A stretch of DNA of 25,443 nt from Bacteroidota bacterium (GTDB taxonomy: Bacteria; Bacteroidota; Ignavibacteria; Kryptoniales; JAKASW01), in NCBI GenBank assembly GCA_021789755.1, contig JAJYJD010000015.1:1-25443 (forward strand), given 5' to 3'. Within the stretch, counting starts at the first letter, position 1; every line of letters starts with the position of its first letter. The notes under the pieces are model-generated. The model had not been told where the DNA came from. It was given only the letters and a program-made list of their open reading frames with translations, and made no database searches. This document shows, piece after piece, positions 15,978-24,334 of the stretch. The position numbers and the translations under genes were made by a program.

Positions 15978-16229
15978 ATGCTTACTCCTCAACCAAAGGT
16001 TATCATTTTCACGACACCAACGTGCAGTTTCTGCAGGAAGGCAAAGCAATATTTTAACGACAAGAGAGTCAGATACACTGAAGTCGACGTTTCACGCGAT
16101 CAGCGGGCTGCGCAGGATATGTTGAGAAGGACAGGGCAAATGGGCGTTCCCGTTATCCTTATCAACAACAGACCTATCGTCGGATTTGACAGACCACAAA
16201 TAGATCAACTACTTGGCATTAAAGACTAA
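15978..16229 (+). CDS. Glutaredoxin-like thiol oxidoreductase
   Basis: An 83-residue protein covering a complete glutaredoxin/NrdH-type thioredoxin fold. VIIFTTPTCSFCRKAK contains the CxxC active site (Cys16, Cys19), GQMGVPVILI carries the cis-proline (Pro58), and IVGFDRPQIDQLL is the usual C-terminal helix entry. I prefer ATG 15978 to ATG 15972 because AAAGGA at 15967-15972 is then correctly spaced. It could reduce the OsmC-family peroxidase encoded 12 bases upstream or other disulfide partners. Distinguishing dithiol glutaredoxin from an NrdH-redoxin needs a tree. Confidence 0.92.
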   Translation: MLTPQPKVIIFTTPTCSFCRKAKQYFNDKRVRYTEVDVSRDQRAAQDMLRRTGQMGVPVILINNRPIVGFDRPQIDQLLGIKD

Positions 16230-16245
16230 CAAAGACGGAGAACAA

Positions 16246-16521
16246 ATGAAGATTCAACCACTGGACGACAGAGTCCTCGTAGAATTCGAAGACGAAAAGG
16301 AAGAGCGAACGGCATCCGGCCTGATCATTCCCGACACCGCAAAGGAGAAACCGCGTACGGGAATGGTTGTAGCCGTGGGGACCGACGAGGATCTTCAGTC
16401 GAAGGTGAAAGTCGGAGACAAAATCCTCTTCGCCAAATACGGCGGCGAGGAGATCCAAATGGATGGAAAGGACTTCCGCATAGTCCAACGCACCGACATC
16501 CTGGCTGTCTTCAAGAACTGA
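16246..16521 (+). CDS. groES: Co-chaperonin GroES (Hsp10)
   Basis: A 91-residue protein matching GroES over its whole length: IQPLDDRVLVEFEDE at the start, the mobile loop EERTASGLIIPDTAKEKP that binds GroEL, VGDKILFAKYGGEEI and the C-terminal strand RTDILAVF. The start at ATG 16246 is set by GGAG about nine bases upstream; the longer frame from 16213 is overlap into the glutaredoxin gene. It caps the GroEL folding chamber in the cytoplasm. GroEL is not downstream: the next gene is on the opposite strand and unrelated. Its coexpression with OsmC and glutaredoxin genes is inferred from spacing. Confidence 0.96.
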   Translation: MKIQPLDDRVLVEFEDEKEERTASGLIIPDTAKEKPRTGMVVAVGTDEDLQSKVKVGDKILFAKYGGEEIQMDGKDFRIVQRTDILAVFKN

Positions 16522-16539
16522 GCGGTTTACCCCGGGCGT

Positions 16540-16575
16540 GCGGCAACTCCCAATGTACATAAGAGGTGTTGCCGC
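16540..16575. terminator. Shared hairpin between convergent genes
   Basis: GCGGCAAC (16540-16547) and GTTGCCGC (16568-16575) form a perfect 8-base GC-rich stem with a 20-base loop, lying between the groES stop (16521) and the stop of the minus-strand gene (16580). It could end transcription from both sides; there is no T-run, so strength is uncertain. Confidence 0.45.
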
Positions 16576-16579
16576 CCGC

Positions 16580-18409
16580 TTACCTGAATTTCAACTTCTT
16601 TATTACCCGGATAGCTTCAGCCGTCACGACGGATGAGGACAAGTCCTGAGGGTTGCTTTCTGTCGGATCGAGAGTGCATCGTGGCAGGCCGTTCAGGCAG
16701 TTGGTAAAATCGTGGAGCGTGAAAAGCTCCGTCAGCAGCTCTCCCAGTTTCGACGTTTCATCCCTGTGGCTTTCCAGCATAGCTCCCGCCTCGGCCAGGT
16801 AAATCGCCATGAGGTTGCATGCATGAGCCGGAACAGAATGCGGATGGGGCTTTCCATATGAATCGAGAAACTGCGTCACGAGACTCTTGAAAATTTCTTC
16901 GCGCTGTCGGGCGTTCAGAGGCGAGAACGGAATTACGAGCGGCAATGCCATATCCGACACAAGTTCACCGCCTCTCTCCAGGCCTTTGTAAGTACCGTCG
17001 GCGGAAAAGAAATGTTCGAAATACCCGCGCTCGATCTCCGCTGCGGCTTCGGCGTAACTCGATAATGGCTCGGCCTCAGACTTTGCCTCATCGACAACCT
17101 TGAGGAGGTTGTACCAGAGCGCGTTAACGACAGCATTTTCAACCGTCGTTTGAAGGTCGTTCGACTTCCCACCGGACATATCGATCAGTCCTGATTCCTT
17201 GATCCTTGCTGCCCCAAGATTAACCTGGAGAATTGTCTCGACGGCGTTCTCCATTATGGGGAGATAACGTCTTAGCCAATCCGCGTTTCCTTCTTTATCA
17301 ACATGCCTTTTCAAAGCCACAGCGAGGTACAGGGGAATCCTTGGGTCGTCGTAATTGACTTTGGTGGTCATCTCGTCCATCGTTGACGGCAGCATCCCTC
17401 CGACCTCGTTTGTCACGAGGTCATTAAAGAATTCATGCTCAAAATGTTCCTTGCCGGAAACACAGGAAATTCCTTCCAGGGAAAGCAGAGACTCCCTCAC
17501 GGACACGCCGCCGTATGGAAACCCATTGATGATCGCCAGCCCTCTTATTACGCGACTTCTCGAAAGATGGTTCGATGCCGAGTCCGCCAAATGCACATAC
17601 CTTTTGGGAAGTCCGGACGCTTTCCGCGTGTTCTCTACCGACTCGATATGACGAGCTTCGATTTCATTGTAATCGAATTCGGCAAGGTCGCGCGTAGATG
17701 CCGCCAACGTCAGGCCCTTGCCGGGTTCAAGCTCAGTTTCCCAGAATCCAATGTTGAAAAGATCCTCCCGGTCTTCCTTGTAAACCGAGGAGTCGTGAGA
17801 GTATATGAAATCGTAATACCAGTAAGATTCTGGACTCGTTGCGTAGATCCGCGAAAGTTTAAGGTAAAGCCGGGGAAGGTTCATTTCAGAGATAATCCGG
17901 ACGCCGTCGGGAAGCTCGTCGACCAGAAAACCGTCACCGGCCTTTCTGAGAGAATCCTTCCACCTGAAACTGATCAATGGAAGGAGGCGTATTGTCATCG
18001 TCTTTTTTGAATCGTTATCGTAATGCAAATAGATTGTACCGGCTCCCTTGGGCATCAGCACCTTCTTGGTGAGCTGGTGGCCGTCAAGGTCGAACGTGAC
18101 CTGCGGGAAGTGGTCGAAAACGAATCTCGACTGGAGCTTGTAGCCTTCAGGGAAAACCGTGCCGGGATATTGATTCGTTGCGAGCATGTAAGATTTTCCC
18201 TCGATTAACACTTCCTCATCCACCTTGTTGAGCAGCGTGAACCGCTTGAGCGGCGGACTCGTCGACGTCGTGAGCAGCGAGTGCTGACGGCGCGTGTTGA
18301 GGAAAGATATCGTACTGCAGGCGTAACCACCGTCACCATCCGTCAACAGCCACTCTTTTGAGGCAGCAATAAAAAAGTCACGCAGTTGCTTTTGAGTGTA
18401 GGTGATCAT
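16580..18409 (-). CDS. Glycogen-debranching-enzyme-like protein (GH133-like) with altered active site
   Basis: A 609-residue protein from ATG 18409; a TTG at 18427 would add six residues. The N-terminal domain keeps the archaeal-type debranching signature: EWLLTDGDGGYA (19-30) and NTRRQHSLL (38-46, usually NTRRYHGLL). The (alpha/alpha)6 domain is recognisable from INGFPYGGVSVRESLLSLEG (294-313), GGMLPSTMD and VNALWYNLL (428-436). In active members the first segment reads like AGYPWFxxWGRDT and the second is preceded by TWMDAxxxxxxxTPRxGKxVEI (known family pattern). Here the WGRD site is SVRE, and the MDA/TPR motifs are IDMSGG and TTVENAV. So the fold is kept but the usual catalytic residues are not. 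It may be a regulatory or glycan-binding pseudoenzyme, or a hydrolase with a different mechanism. There is no signal peptide. It is transcribed divergently from the TPR gene. Confidence 0.82.
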   Translation of the reverse strand: MITYTQKQLRDFFIAASKEWLLTDGDGGYACSTISFLNTRRQHSLLTTSTSPPLKRFTLLNKVDEEVLIEGKSYMLATNQYPGTVFPEGYKLQSRFVFDHFPQVTFDLDGHQLTKKVLMPKGAGTIYLHYDNDSKKTMTIRLLPLISFRWKDSLRKAGDGFLVDELPDGVRIISEMNLPRLYLKLSRIYATSPESYWYYDFIYSHDSSVYKEDREDLFNIGFWETELEPGKGLTLAASTRDLAEFDYNEIEARHIESVENTRKASGLPKRYVHLADSASNHLSRSRVIRGLAIINGFPYGGVSVRESLLSLEGISCVSGKEHFEHEFFNDLVTNEVGGMLPSTMDEMTTKVNYDDPRIPLYLAVALKRHVDKEGNADWLRRYLPIMENAVETILQVNLGAARIKESGLIDMSGGKSNDLQTTVENAVVNALWYNLLKVVDEAKSEAEPLSSYAEAAAEIERGYFEHFFSADGTYKGLERGGELVSDMALPLVIPFSPLNARQREEIFKSLVTQFLDSYGKPHPHSVPAHACNLMAIYLAEAGAMLESHRDETSKLGELLTELFTLHDFTNCLNGLPRCTLDPTESNPQDLSSSVVTAEAIRVIKKLKFR

Positions 18410-18479
18410 CCCTGATAATATAAACAAAGTCTTATCAAGTGGAAACTGGGGCGTGCTTCAAGTAAGATTGGAAGTGAAC

Positions 18480-18508
18480 TTGATTAACTTATTGTCAGAC
18501 TTTAAATT
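18480..18508 (+). promoter_or_regulatory. Sigma70-like promoter with very short leader
   Basis: TTGATT at 18480-18485, a 17-base spacer and TAAATT at 18503-18508 match the vegetative consensus well. The start codon of the TPR gene is at 18517, so a transcript from this promoter would be nearly leaderless. Prediction by eye only. Confidence 0.4.
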
Positions 18509-18516
18509 CCTGTCAG

Positions 18517-21516
18517 ATGAGGAACGTCCGAGCAGTCTTTATATTACTGGTTCTATTCGCACCCGCCGCGTCTTTCTGCCAGGTCGCGGGTGGAACCGTC
18601 GCAGAACAGCAGGATTACTCGTTCGCGATCGGCCTTTACCGCGACGGCCAATACCCGCTCGCACTTCAGCAGTTTGAGTCATTCTTGAAGAACTACCCCG
18701 CCTCCCAGCGAAGGGACGAGATTACCTTCCTTGCAGGTGAATGTCTGCTGCAGGAACGAATGTACGACAGTGCCCTTGGCTATTACCAGATTGTAATGGA
18801 GAAATATCCCGGATCTGATTATTTCATGCGGTCTCAACTCCGTTCCGGTGAAATCTACCTGCAGCTCGAGAAGCTTGACAGAGCGGAGAAGCTCCTTAAG
18901 AGTGTTCTTTCGAATTCCAGCAGTGACGAGATAAAAGGAGAAGCCTCGTACAAATTGGCTCAGCTCTTCGTGGCGAGAGGGGACTACAACAACGCAATCA
19001 AGTACTTTGATCTGACTTATGAAGGGTATCCCCACTCACAATTCTCTGACTACGCGATGTATGGAACCGCATGGTCGTACGGAAAGCTGTCCGATTTTGC
19101 GAGAAGCAAGCAGGCTTTCCAGTCACTCCTCCGGTCATTCCCGGACACGAAGCTCAAACCCGACGCAACAGAGAAGATAGCGGAATGCGATTTCTTTATG
19201 GGGCATTATAATGATGCAGTCGGCAGGTTCGCGAACGCTATTGCAGGGACATCCGACGACCGGATCGTGGAGCCGGCGTTGTATTACCAGGGAAGAGCAT
19301 ACATTGCCATCCGGCAGCCGGACAGTGCCAGAGCTGTTTTCTCGGAATACCTCCGGAGGTTTACCGGTGGCGCACATGTTCAGGAAGTGCGAATTCTCTA
19401 TTCCGACCTGCTCATTAATGCCAGCTCTGATTTGCCGGAGGCGCTGAGTCTGCTCGGCAAATTCAAGCCCGGCGATCCGCTTTACTTCAATTCCAGGCTG
19501 GAGATCGCGCGCGCGTACGAAGCCTCAGGAGCGACCGACTCTGCGGAATCCACTCTCCTCGCGCTGGCAAAATCATCAAAAAAAGAGAATGAGACGGCAC
19601 AGGCATATTTCGAGCTCGGCAAGTTCTATTTCCAAAACAAGCGATACGAGCGAAGCCAGGAGGCTTTCCTGCTCGCGTCGAAAGACTCGGGAATGTATGC
19701 CGAATCGATGAAAAACGCCGCGATTTCAGCTGCCGCCGGGAACGATTACGCGAATGCCAAGCTCTATTTCCTGAACGCTATCGCTAAACTGAAGGGACGC
19801 GAGTCGCTCAACGCGCATTTTGATTACGCTGCGGCGTTGTATGCTGCCGGCGATTATCAGGGTGCCGCTCAGATTTACACGACGGCCGCCGACATCGCTG
19901 GTTCAGACAGCGCCAAGGCCCATGCTCTTTATATGGCCGCGGAATCCTTTTACCGTGGAGGCAACTACTCGCGTGCAATTGCCGATTACCAGACATACTT
20001 AAAGAAATTTCCGGGTGGCTCGCGGTCTGAAACCGCTCGTCTTGGTATCGGCTATTCACAGTATTTTTCAAATGATTTTGTGGAAGCGGCCAAGACATTT
20101 CAGGATTTCATCGCGCGATATCCTTCGTCGTCTGAGCTCTCCGATGCGTATTTGAGGATGGGTGACTGCTTCTATTACAACAAAGATTACGAGCGCGCAC
20201 TGAAAGTTTATCAGGACGCCGCAATGAGATTCGCCGGCGATACTTCATCGGCGTATGCTTCATACCAGGTCGGTCAGTCGTATTTCCGGCTCGGGCAAGC
20301 CACGCAGGCTGTGAGCGCTTTCCGGTCTGTGCTGAGTAAATATCCGCAATCGTCCATCGCCCCGGACGCCCTTTATGCCACAGGATGGGTTTATTTCTCC
20401 GAAAAAGACTATACGGACGCGATTACGAATTTCAGCAAAGTTGCAGACGATTATCCCGGGACTGCGGTCGCAGCCCGCGCGCTCTACAGCAAGGGCGACT
20501 CATACTACAATTTGGGCAATTACCAGAGCGCTCTCGTCAGTTACCGGCAGCTTCTTGAAAAGTATGCGACAAGCGTCTACGTGGACAATGCGATAGTGGG
20601 GATGCAGTATTGCTACACGGTACTCGGCAGAACGATGGAAGCGGAAAGTGTGATCGACAACTTTGTAAAAGACCATCCCGATCTTCCCAACGTCGACCGG
20701 ATCTACTACAAGAAAGTGGAGTACGCCCTCAACCAGAAAAATTATGTTGAAGCCGGACGGGACCTGAAGGAATTCCGGGCAAAATTTCCGCAGAGCCCGA
20801 TCGCGCCCAAGGCTCTTTACAACCTTGCGCTGGTCGAGATGGAACTCGGCAGAAATAATTCCGCTGTCGGGTTCTTGTCGGATCTAATAAAGAAGACTCC
20901 CGAGAACGAATACACGACCGCTGCGCAGGTGAAGCTTGCCGAAATCTACATTGCCCGCAAGGAGTACGCCGATGCCGAGAAGCTTCTCACGGAAGCTGCA
21001 TCGAGCGCCAATGAGTACAGCACTCCCGCACAAGTTGAGCTCGGAAAGTTGTGCCTGCAGAACGGAGACACTCTTGCGGCGGAGTCGAATTTCTCCAAGG
21101 CGGCGCTCTCGCAATCGGATTCCGTCAACGACGGGGACAGGGCAGAGGCTAAAGTAATGCTGGGTCAGATTTATTTCAGCAGAGGCCGGGTGACCGATGC
21201 AATTTCGCTTGCGAACTCCGTGGCAAAGACGCGGGATGACCTCGTGGGAGCTCAGGCTCAGCTCCACGTCGCCGAGTACTACTGCTCATCAGGTGACAGC
21301 TCTGACGCTGTACTTGCTTTTTTGCGGGTAAAATATGTGTTCCCGAGTTTCACGGATATCGTAGCGGAATCTCAGCTTGAGCTGGCCGATTGCCTGCAGA
21401 AGTTCGGCAACATAAGCGGGGCGAAGTCTCTCCTGGAAGAATTTATAAAGGGGAGAGCCCAGGATTCTTTTACGAAGGAGGCCAGGGAAAAATTGAAAAG
21501 GTTGAAATCCAACTAG
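18517..21516 (+). CDS. Large exported tetratricopeptide-repeat protein
   Basis: A 999-residue protein. Residues 1-~22 (MRNVRAVFILLVLFAPAASF) form a signal peptide, which supports this start. The rest is built almost wholly of ~34-residue TPR-like helical hairpins, about 24 by eye, with the pattern seen in YgbF/CpoB and BamD-like scaffolds: for example DYSFAIGLYRDGQYPLALQQ, LYMAAESFYRGGNYSRAIAD and YATGWVYFSEKDYTDAITNF. Such proteins organise complexes in the periplasm or at the outer membrane (established for the class); the specific partners are unknown. It is first in a plus-strand run with a cytochrome, an outer-membrane barrel, a SPOR protein and TonB, so a scaffold role in envelope assembly or coupling is the natural inference. 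No clear Shine-Dalgarno sequence precedes the ATG. Confidence 0.88.
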   Translation: MRNVRAVFILLVLFAPAASFCQVAGGTVAEQQDYSFAIGLYRDGQYPLALQQFESFLKNYPASQRRDEITFLAGECLLQERMYDSALGYYQIVMEKYPGSDYFMRSQLRSGEIYLQLEKLDRAEKLLKSVLSNSSSDEIKGEASYKLAQLFVARGDYNNAIKYFDLTYEGYPHSQFSDYAMYGTAWSYGKLSDFARSKQAFQSLLRSFPDTKLKPDATEKIAECDFFMGHYNDAVGRFANAIAGTSDDRIVEPALYYQGRAYIAIRQPDSARAVFSEYLRRFTGGAHVQEVRILYSDLLINASSDLPEALSLLGKFKPGDPLYFNSRLEIARAYEASGATDSAESTLLALAKSSKKENETAQAYFELGKFYFQNKRYERSQEAFLLASKDSGMYAESMKNAAISAAAGNDYANAKLYFLNAIAKLKGRESLNAHFDYAAALYAAGDYQGAAQIYTTAADIAGSDSAKAHALYMAAESFYRGGNYSRAIADYQTYLKKFPGGSRSETARLGIGYSQYFSNDFVEAAKTFQDFIARYPSSSELSDAYLRMGDCFYYNKDYERALKVYQDAAMRFAGDTSSAYASYQVGQSYFRLGQATQAVSAFRSVLSKYPQSSIAPDALYATGWVYFSEKDYTDAITNFSKVADDYPGTAVAARALYSKGDSYYNLGNYQSALVSYRQLLEKYATSVYVDNAIVGMQYCYTVLGRTMEAESVIDNFVKDHPDLPNVDRIYYKKVEYALNQKNYVEAGRDLKEFRAKFPQSPIAPKALYNLALVEMELGRNNSAVGFLSDLIKKTPENEYTTAAQVKLAEIYIARKEYADAEKLLTEAASSANEYSTPAQVELGKLCLQNGDTLAAESNFSKAALSQSDSVNDGDRAEAKVMLGQIYFSRGRVTDAISLANSVAKTRDDLVGAQAQLHVAEYYCSSGDSSDAVLAFLRVKYVFPSFTDIVAESQLELADCLQKFGNISGAKSLLEEFIKGRAQDSFTKEAREKLKRLKSN

Positions 21517-21529
21517 GAGAATCGTATAG

Positions 21530-21964
21530 ATGAACAAAACCGCGGTTGTCTACGGTGTGCTTGTGACAATAATCGTGCTCGCACTCATAGTTTCGTCGGA
21601 TGTGACTAAGACGCCGGACTTCAAGCCGCAATACGCCGACTTCGTGACGGCACAGATCCTTTCTGCCGACACGGCCAATACTTACGGAGACAACCTTAAG
21701 GTTTTGCGGGGTGTACACTCCCGCGATCAACTTCTCAACGTAATGCGAGGATTCACGGAGGCGCTCGGGGTGAAGTGCGATTTCTGCCACAACACCGATA
21801 ATTTCGCGAGTGACGAGAAGATACAGAAGAGGACGGCGCGAGTGATGATAAAGATGGTCGCGAATATCGACAAGAATTATCTCGACGGACCGCGCATGGA
21901 GAAGGTCACTTGCTTTACCTGCCACCGCGGTGCCAGTATTCCCAAGCTGGTAGTGGAAAGGTGA
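21530..21964 (+). CDS. Membrane-anchored dihaem cytochrome c (reaction-centre-cytochrome-like family)
   Basis: A 144-residue protein with an N-terminal hydrophobic helix (VVYGVLVTIIVLALIVSS, ~5-22) that probably serves as an uncleaved anchor, and two c-type haem sites: CDFCH (Cys83-His87) and CFTCH (Cys128-His132). The flanks, LLNVMRGFTEALGVKCDFCH and MIKMVANIDKNYL, match the small cytochromes annotated as photosynthetic reaction-centre cytochrome c subunit-like, which are common in non-phototrophic bacteria; the methionines are probable axial ligands (family knowledge). It would carry electrons in the periplasm. AGGAG lies ten or so bases before the ATG, and it starts 13 bases after the TPR gene. 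Its TGA overlaps the GTG of the next gene (GTGA). No photosynthesis gene is present. Confidence 0.9.
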   Translation: MNKTAVVYGVLVTIIVLALIVSSDVTKTPDFKPQYADFVTAQILSADTANTYGDNLKVLRGVHSRDQLLNVMRGFTEALGVKCDFCHNTDNFASDEKIQKRTARVMIKMVANIDKNYLDGPRMEKVTCFTCHRGASIPKLVVER

Positions 21965-23646
21965 AATCGAGAGTCATCGGAGTAATCCTGGCTTTGTCGG
22001 CCTTCGCGGTGGCGGCGAAAGCACAGGGGGTGGAGTCCCCTCCTGTCACGAGCTTCAAACCCGATACGACTATGCCGAGCGTAAATGTTCCTGAGTTTGT
22101 CATTACCGGCAGGGCTCAGATCGAACTGCCGAGGGCGGACAAACCGACCGTAGAAATCGACTCATCGTATTTTCAGGGCAAGGAGCTGCCCGGAGTGGAA
22201 GTCGGTGTCCCGCTTTATCGCTCACTGGGCGACCAGTACAACGCCGAGGGTAAGCCTCCCTCGAGCCTTTTCGTCCGGGCTTCAATAGGACATTATTCAA
22301 GCGCGAGGTATCTGGCATCCGGAATCGCGAGCGTCGGCGGCTTCAACTTCAGCGGCAGCCTTTCCGGAGATTATACCTCCGGTTTCATCTCAAACACGAT
22401 GCGAAGAGACTTTTCGATCCAGGGCGGGATTTCCAAGGACCTGAATGTGGACGGTGGCGTCAAGTCAAGCAACTCGATGAATCTGGGATATTCCCGTTCA
22501 AGCTATTCGCTCTACGGAGAATCGCCCCGGTTTCTTCAGAGAAGCACCGATGAAGTCAGGTTTGGAATCAACTCCGATATGTATCTCGACGAACTGCCGC
22601 TGGCATTTGCTTTGAACTTCAACAGATTCTCACTGGCCGACGACTGGGACAACACACAGTCGTCCTTAAAACTGAAGGCAAGCACTCAGGTGCAATTATC
22701 TTCCGGCTGGCTGGGGTTTAGTGGCGCAGTCCTTCTCGGAGACCACACGCTCAGCGCTTCTTCAACGAATCCAGTCCTTGCATTGCCGCTTCCTGTGGCT
22801 GTGCGGAGCATCAATCGTTCATTGTACGATCTTGTGTTCGGTGCGAGCTACGGCAGTACTCTTTTTCTGGGAAAGTTTTCCTACTCGCTTGGGCTTACGT
22901 ATTTCCAGTATCGCGACGATTCGTTGAACACAGTTGCGAAACTGTATCCGGACGCCCGGCTGAATTACAGGTTCAATGAGACGGTCTCGTTGTTTGCCGG
23001 TTTCAGCGCCACTGTCCGTGAGGCTAATCTATCGGAATTTCTAACGACGGATCCGTATGCTGACGGCGTGCTTACGCTGGTCAATACACAGGACTATGCC
23101 GATTTTACACTCGGAAGCACTGTAGCTCTGAATCACGGAATTACGCTGGCGCCCCAAATAGATTACCGGAACTCGAAATACTTTCCGGTATTTGTCTCGA
23201 ACTCTGTAAACAGGACCTCTCTTTTGTATTCAGGTAAGTGTTCCATATTGTCATTCTCACTCAAAGTCGGCTACAGGGAAGGCAGCGTTTCTTCTGACCT
23301 CACGCTCCGGTATCAGAGTGGGAAGGTTGATTCTCTCTCGTCAATTCCGAACCTTTCCCCCTTCAACGCGGATTTGGCGTTGGCTTACAAAATCACGCCG
23401 CAATTCACCGCGAGTGCATCGGTACTTTTTCTTTCGTCACGCTATGCGGACCTGGGACTATCCGAAAAGCTGAACCCAGTCGGCCTGCTGGACTTTCGGC
23501 TGGCATACGATTTCGAAGTTTCAAGACTCCCGGTTCAAGTCTTTGCAGGCGGAGACAATGTCCTGAACGAAAGATACTTCATCTGGCAGGGATATCAGGA
23601 GTTCCCAATGACGCTCTATCTGGGGATCAGCAGCACAATCCTATGA
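21961..23646 (+). CDS. TonB-receptor-like outer-membrane beta-barrel protein without plug domain
   Basis: A 561-residue protein. I take GTG at 21961 as start because it overlaps the cytochrome stop (GTGA) and begins a signal peptide (KSRVIGVILALSAFAVAAKA, cleaved before QG); the longer frame from 21910 would put the signal inside the protein. The mature part begins with VNVPEFVITGRAQIELPRAD, like the segment before the plug in TonB-dependent receptors, but only ~60 residues follow before barrel strands start, too few for a plug (~130 residues). The rest is alternating amphipathic strands, ending with FAGGDNVLNERYFIWQGYQE and a final YLGISSTIL strand, very like the last hairpin of TonB-dependent receptors. 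It may be a channel, a structural barrel or a degenerate receptor. A TonB gene lies 660 bases downstream. Confidence 0.78.
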   Translation: MKSRVIGVILALSAFAVAAKAQGVESPPVTSFKPDTTMPSVNVPEFVITGRAQIELPRADKPTVEIDSSYFQGKELPGVEVGVPLYRSLGDQYNAEGKPPSSLFVRASIGHYSSARYLASGIASVGGFNFSGSLSGDYTSGFISNTMRRDFSIQGGISKDLNVDGGVKSSNSMNLGYSRSSYSLYGESPRFLQRSTDEVRFGINSDMYLDELPLAFALNFNRFSLADDWDNTQSSLKLKASTQVQLSSGWLGFSGAVLLGDHTLSASSTNPVLALPLPVAVRSINRSLYDLVFGASYGSTLFLGKFSYSLGLTYFQYRDDSLNTVAKLYPDARLNYRFNETVSLFAGFSATVREANLSEFLTTDPYADGVLTLVNTQDYADFTLGSTVALNHGITLAPQIDYRNSKYFPVFVSNSVNRTSLLYSGKCSILSFSLKVGYREGSVSSDLTLRYQSGKVDSLSSIPNLSPFNADLALAYKITPQFTASASVLFLSSRYADLGLSEKLNPVGLLDFRLAYDFEVSRLPVQVFAGGDNVLNERYFIWQGYQEFPMTLYLGISSTIL

Positions 23647-23715
23647 AAAGTAGTTCTTATGGAATGTAATCCGGATCAACTTCGCATGGAATGCCGTTGA
23701 ATCAATTAGAAATAT

Positions 23716-23734
23716 TTCGCACTTTTAGTGCGAA
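23716..23734. promoter_or_regulatory. Perfect hairpin/palindrome upstream of the SPOR gene
   Basis: TTCGCACT-TTT-AGTGCGAA is a perfect 8-base stem with a three-base loop, about 20 bases before the GAGGAGGG ribosome binding site of the gene at 23765. No T-run follows, so an operator or 5' RNA structure is as likely as a terminator of the upstream barrel gene. ATGGAATG occurs twice nearby (23659-23666, 23686-23693). Confidence 0.45.
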
Positions 23735-23764
23735 GATGTCTAACCAATCGAGGAGGGACACATA

Positions 23765-24334
23765 ATGGGTAATCTGAACTTTCAGGATGAACCGAACGAG
23801 AATCCGCAGCAAAACCAGCCGGATCCCGGATCCCACAAGAGCTCGAGAGATGACGACGCATACATAGACGACCCCACGAGTAATTCCCGACTTCTGTGGA
23901 TCGTCATCATCGTCATTCTGGTTGCCGGAATCGGCGGGGGGCTCTATATGTTGAATCGAGCAGGTTATCTCAAGTTTCCGATCAAGCACAAGATCGCGGT
24001 GACGAAGCTGACGGCGCCGCCGCCTTCTGCCCCCGCTCCAGTTGCAAAGACACAACCTGCCAAGCCGGCTGTATCTGTATCCGTCGCGAAACAGACGGGT
24101 GCCTTCGCGTTGCAGGTATCCGCATTCAAAATTCGCGGACAAGCTGACAGATATGTCGCTGCACTGAAGAAGAAGGGCATCGATGCCCGTATCTTTACAA
24201 GTGAGGGCTCTAACGGCAGTCAGTGGTATAGAGTATGCGCAGGTTCGTTTGACACGAAGCTCAGGGCTATCGCGGCTGTGGAGAATATGAAGAAAAAAGT
24301 CGGAACAGATGTTTGGGTTGTACCCGCTCAATGA
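23765..24334 (+). CDS. SPOR-domain inner-membrane protein
   Basis: A 189-residue bitopic protein. The first ~42 residues are polar and acidic (NENPQQNQPDPGSHKSSRDD), followed by a membrane helix (LLWIVIIVILVAGIGGGLYM, ~44-63), a Pro/Ala-rich linker (APPPSAPAPVAKTQPAKPA) and a C-terminal SPOR domain from ~112 (GAFALQVSAFKIRGQADRYV, then WYRVCAGSFDTKLRAIAAVE). SPOR domains bind denuded glycan strands of peptidoglycan, often at division sites (established). The strong GAGGAGGG site before ATG confirms the start. Its last 26 bases overlap the TonB gene. With TPR, barrel and TonB genes nearby, it could anchor an envelope assembly to the cell wall. Confidence 0.92.
   Translation: MGNLNFQDEPNENPQQNQPDPGSHKSSRDDDAYIDDPTSNSRLLWIVIIVILVAGIGGGLYMLNRAGYLKFPIKHKIAVTKLTAPPPSAPAPVAKTQPAKPAVSVSVAKQTGAFALQVSAFKIRGQADRYVAALKKKGIDARIFTSEGSNGSQWYRVCAGSFDTKLRAIAAVENMKKKVGTDVWVVPAQ

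Noticed and set aside
21530..21964. Evidence of phototrophy from the reaction-centre-like cytochrome
   Set aside because: This cytochrome family is widespread in non-phototrophs and no reaction-centre, chlorosome or pigment gene is present.
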